From NCBI GenBank assembly GCA_029204225.1, contig CM055099.1, positions 61,287,753 to 61,351,752 on the forward strand: a DNA stretch of 64,000 bases, read 5' to 3'. Positions 60,231 through 64,000 of this stretch are shown here, one piece after another; positions within the stretch are counted from its first letter, which is position 1, and every line of letters begins with the position of its first letter. Source of the DNA: Diphasiastrum complanatum (Eukaryota; Streptophyta; Lycopodiopsida; Lycopodiales; Lycopodiaceae). The notes under the pieces were generated by a model that was not told where the DNA came from, made no database searches, and worked only from the letters and a program-made list of their open reading frames with translations. A program made the translations under genes and the position numbers.

Positions 60231-63200
60231 TGTTAAAATTGAAAACCAATCCATATTGATTTCTTGGCTTGCTACAAATGTTGTACCGTGCAAGTATGTA
60301 GCTCATTAATGCAAAATGCCAAGATTGGCCTACATAGAACTCGAGCTACATGGTTATGTATTATCTAGTTTGATAAATGCAACTTGCATATAGAATTAGC
60401 ATGATTATGCTTGTAGAAACTCATGGCAATTCACATGCATTAATTGTAAGTGATCCATAGTGACATGCAAGGCATGCACAATGTGTAATGGACACATGCA
60501 TGATGATTTGGACATTTCTAGTTAGAACTAGTACACTTGTAAAAAGTTGGTAGGATTTCATGCATGACAAGTGACAAATGTCACATAGACTCTAGATGTC
60601 ACTTTAGATGTCATTTTGGAATGGATAGATATGGTTCTACCTCGAGCTACCTCAAACTCCATAAATATGTGTAGCTCTCCACACAATCAATGATGAAGAA
60701 CCAAAGTTTTGTAGCTATCTCATGCCATTTTGGATCTAAACAAATATTGCTTGTTATCTCTCTAGCTTTCTCTCTCTAACTCGTGTTGAGACTAATGCTC
60801 ATACACTGAAATCTTGTACTTTTATTCATTCTTTGATTCATTGCTATTATATTTAGTTGATTAGCATGCTAGATTGTGAATTAGCCATTTCTTCTGAACT
60901 AGATTTTGTTGATCAATCTAGAATCAGGTTATAGTGCCAATCACAAAGCTTAATCAAGATCAATCACTCTTGTGGACATTCCCCACACGTGTGAATTCAA
61001 AATTTTTTGTCATGGTATCAGAGCCTCATTAAGCTTTGCATGCTAACAACTCTGATTGTACAAGAAACTGACAGCTAAATCAAGCAAAAAAGCAGTTTTG
61101 CACTTTTTCTAACCTTTCTTTGAAGTGTATTTGGATCAAATCAGACTTGAACTGAATTTTTAGACCTGAATTGAGGTAGTATGGAATTCTGGAATTTCGC
61201 ACGTGTGAAAATCAGAGTTTTTTCAGTCCCTTTGTTCTCCTTACTTATAGATCCAAAGATAGCAGTGTTTAAACTTGATGGAAAGCATTTGATCTGTACT
61301 TTCCATAGAAATTGAAATCAAATCAATTTGATGTGTCTAGCAAGAGTTATAAGCTCTTAAAGAGGATAGGGATAGGTCTAAAATCCGAGTGACAACATTT
61401 TGATTTGATTCAATTATACTTTGTTCTGAATCCATTGTTTTGAGCATCCAACACAAGAAACTGTAGATCAAGACTGAGTTTCAAGTATTTGAACACGCTT
61501 TGAGCCTTCTGAGTGTCAATAGTGTTTTCTTTTGAAGCATTTCACACGTGCCAAAAGTAGGATTCAAACCAGCCAAAGTGTCTCAAACCACTTTTTGTGT
61601 CTGATCTAGATAACTTGTCTTGTGGAATATTTGAGATTCATCTCAAATATAGTTGCAAGTGTTTCACATAGGAAGGTAGTTCAACCTTGAAAATACCTAT
61701 AGTGAAAGAGAGCAGCAACTCTAAGTCTGATAGGAACAAGCTCAAACATATCTCAATCCAATAACTAAGAAGTCTTCATTATAATGGCATCTCAGGGAGA
61801 ATATCTTCTAGAAGCCAGTGAAAGACTAAACACTTCTAATTACTCAATTTGGAAGTTAAGAATGGAGTCTGTTTTGATACTCCAAGATGTTATGGATATT
61901 GTGCTTGGTGTTGAGGAGGAGCCTCAAGCACAGGTTGAAATTCCTAAATATAAGAAAAGAGCTAGAATGGCTCTACATTTCATTAAGATGAATGTATCTA
62001 ATAAATTTTTGAGAGAGATAGGATCTTGCACCACAGCCAAAGAAGCTTGGGATGCACTAAAGACCATCTATGAAGCAAAGAATACTTCTAGAATACTCAC
62101 TCTAGGAATCAGATTTTTCAAACTTTCCAAAGAAGTGAAGAGAGTGCATCTAACTATGTTCTGAGAGTTAAAGATTTACATAGAGAGCTTTCATGTGTTG
62201 GTGTTACCATTAACCAAGTTGAGCTAGTTCAAGTCATACTGAATGGCTTGAGAGATGACTATGATAATCTTGTTCAAGAGTTACCTAATCTAGAAACTCT
62301 CCAAGGAATTCTTAATTCTGAATAATCTAGACAAAGCTATAAACTCTCCAGGATGAACAAACTTGAACATGGTGGAAGTGATAAAGCCCTCTTTGTCAAA
62401 GGCAAGCAGAAAGGAAGGAGTAAGAACCAATTCTCTCAAGCATACAACAAAGACAAAGCCAAAGATCGAGATCAAGATGGTGAAGATGATGAAACAGCTC
62501 ATCCCTCTAACTCAAAAACCAAGAAGAAGAAAGTGAAGTGCTTCTTCTGTGGCAAAAAGGGGCACTATGCCTCTAATTGCTTTAAGAAGAAAAACCAACT
62601 CAAGCAAGCTAATCTCTCCAAAGATATTGAAGAAGATTTTGTTGCAAGTGATGGAGAAGGATCACTTATGGTGTCCAGTTTTTCTTCATCACCTTTCAAG
62701 AAAGATGGAGCTTGGTACATAGACAGTGGAGCCTCTTCACATATGTGCTGTTCAAAGGAGTCATTTGACTCATTCTTACCTTTCAAAGGACTCAAGAGAT
62801 CTATTTACACAGCTAATGATCATGAGTGTCCAATAGAAAGAATTGACAACATTCCATTGAAGCTTGCTTCTTCAAAAGTTCTTGCACTTTATAATGTTCT
62901 TTTCATTCCAAAACTTACAAAGAACCTAATTAGTGTGGGAAAGTTGCTTGATAATGGTTGTGATGTAAAGTTCAACTCCAATACTTATTTTATCAAGAGA
63001 AAAGATGAGATCCTTGCTGATGGAACTAGATGTGGTGGAATTTTTAAGTTGAATTCTTATGAGAATGCAAACCTTTGTGAAGTTGTTTTGTTATCTAAGG
63101 AGGAGCTGTGGCATAGAAGGTTGGGACATCCTAACTTTACATCTATGTCTTCTATGATTAAGAAGGAGACGGTTATTGGTCTTTCAAAATCTCTTTCTAA

Positions 63201-64000
63201 AGATTTCAAGCCTTGTGAGGCTTGTGCCATTGCAAAGTCACATAGAAAGCCATATCAGAAGTCTTTGTTAAAGACTACTTATCAATTGGAACTCATATAT
63301 TCAGATGTACATTTTTTCTCTTCTAAAAGTATTGGTGGTGCAACATGTTTTGTCACCTTTATTGATGACTTTACTAGATTCACTTGGTTGTATCTACTTT
63401 CTTCAAAGGCTATGGTTTTTTGTCACTTCCTTACCTTCAAAGCTTATGTAGAAAAACAGTTTTCTTGCAAAGTTAAAGCTTTAAGATGTGATGGAGGAGG
63501 TGAATATATCTCCAACAAGTTTCATAACTATTGTGAAGGTGAAGGAATAAAGAGAGAATTTTCTTGTGCCTATTCTCCATCCCAAAATGGAGTAGCTAAG
63601 AGGAAAAACAGATCTTTATGTGAATGTGCTAAAGCAACTTGAGTAGCAGCTTCTTTGCCTTTTGAATATTGGGGTGAAGCTGTAAATTGTGCAAACTATT
63701 TGTGCAATAGATTATCTCACAATGCTCTTGCTAGAAAAACACCTTTTGAAGTCTTGTTTCAGAAGAAACCTAGGGTAGTCCTTGCTTTGTTAATATGCCC
63801 TTGGAAACAAGAAAAAGAGATGATCCTAATTCTGTTAAAGAGATCATGGTTGGATATGCATCCAACAAGAAAGCCTATAGAATCTATGTTCCCTCTACCT
63901 CAACTACAATTGAGAGTAGAGATGTGATATTCCATGAAGATCAAAAATACATTCTTGAGAAGGCCGAGTTCAAATATTCTCACAAAGATACTCCAATCAT
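60231..64000 (+). mobile_element. Ty1/copia element, 5' half, nested in gypsy pol
   Basis: LTR 60231-61012 (TGTTAAAATT to TTTTTTGTCA), primer site TGGTATCAGAGC (61013-61024), leader, gag from 61784, zinc knuckle CFFCGKKGHYASNC (about 62540), protease WYIDSGASSHM (about 62715), the GAG-pre-integrase block LWHRRLGHPN (about 63107) and an integrase with DDFTRFTW and RCDGGGEYIS. It runs off the window within the integrase C-terminal part. Its start and end resemble the solo LTR at 8436-9225. A few breaks are present in the visible half. It is younger than the gypsy element it interrupts. Confidence 0.9.

Overview
This is a nuclear window from a land plant with a repeat-heavy genome. Three host-type genes look intact: a membrane-anchored GT4-type glycosyltransferase (4591-6030, +), an intronless HSP70 of the HSPA12 type (18680-20530, -) and a three-exon GAUT8/GAUT9-like galacturonosyltransferase (35392-37849, +). 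Most of the rest is fossil LTR retrotransposons (Ty1/copia and Ty3/gypsy), one 5'-truncated LINE, a small tRNA-like SINE family and microsatellites. The plant assignment rests on the GAUT protein, a fasciclin-like arabinogalactan fragment, and primer-binding sites typical of plant LTR elements. An HSPA12-type gene and remains of a DUF7869-like gene are not what I expect in a flowering plant, so I lean towards a fern or other seed-free vascular plant. That is inference only.

Layout. 1-2297: 5' end of a minus-strand copia-type element. 2298-8253: GT4 gene with a tandem-duplicated upstream region, a 13-codon upstream ORF and a long featureless 3' flank. 8254-11715: (GA)n, a solo LTR with target-site duplication, an unrecognised small ORF, long (AC)n/(AG)n and the 5' end of a copia element with a 114-bp LTR. 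11776-13515: decayed DUF7869-like gene. 13849-17640: broken minus-strand copia element. 17641-20924: HSPA12-type gene and flanks. 21205-23528: foldback repeat, a gypsy scrap, and a decaying intron-containing Ulp1/C48-peptidase-like gene. 23529-30805: minus-strand gypsy element with its 5' LTR and tRNA-Asp primer site. 30806-34195: copia 3' scrap, then a LINE. 34196-39945: GAUT gene and flanks. 39946-47690: copia scrap, SINE copies, two further gypsy-type LTR structures, a solo LTR and a GC-rich hairpin. 47695-47985: fasciclin-like pseudogene. 48520-51776: structurally complete non-autonomous LTR element. 53529-56700: copia and gypsy scraps. 56690-57545: exon-like sequence I cannot name. 57990-60230: gypsy pol, cut by a copia element that runs from 60231 off the window end.

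The host genes do not form a pathway cluster. The two glycosyltransferases are both predicted type II membrane proteins of the secretory pathway; GAUT proteins make pectic homogalacturonan in the Golgi. The repeats show several layers of insertion: a solo LTR and a SINE with clean target duplications, and a copia element inside a gypsy element. One gypsy LTR superfamily occurs at least four times in both orientations. I found no tRNA, rRNA or CRISPR features.
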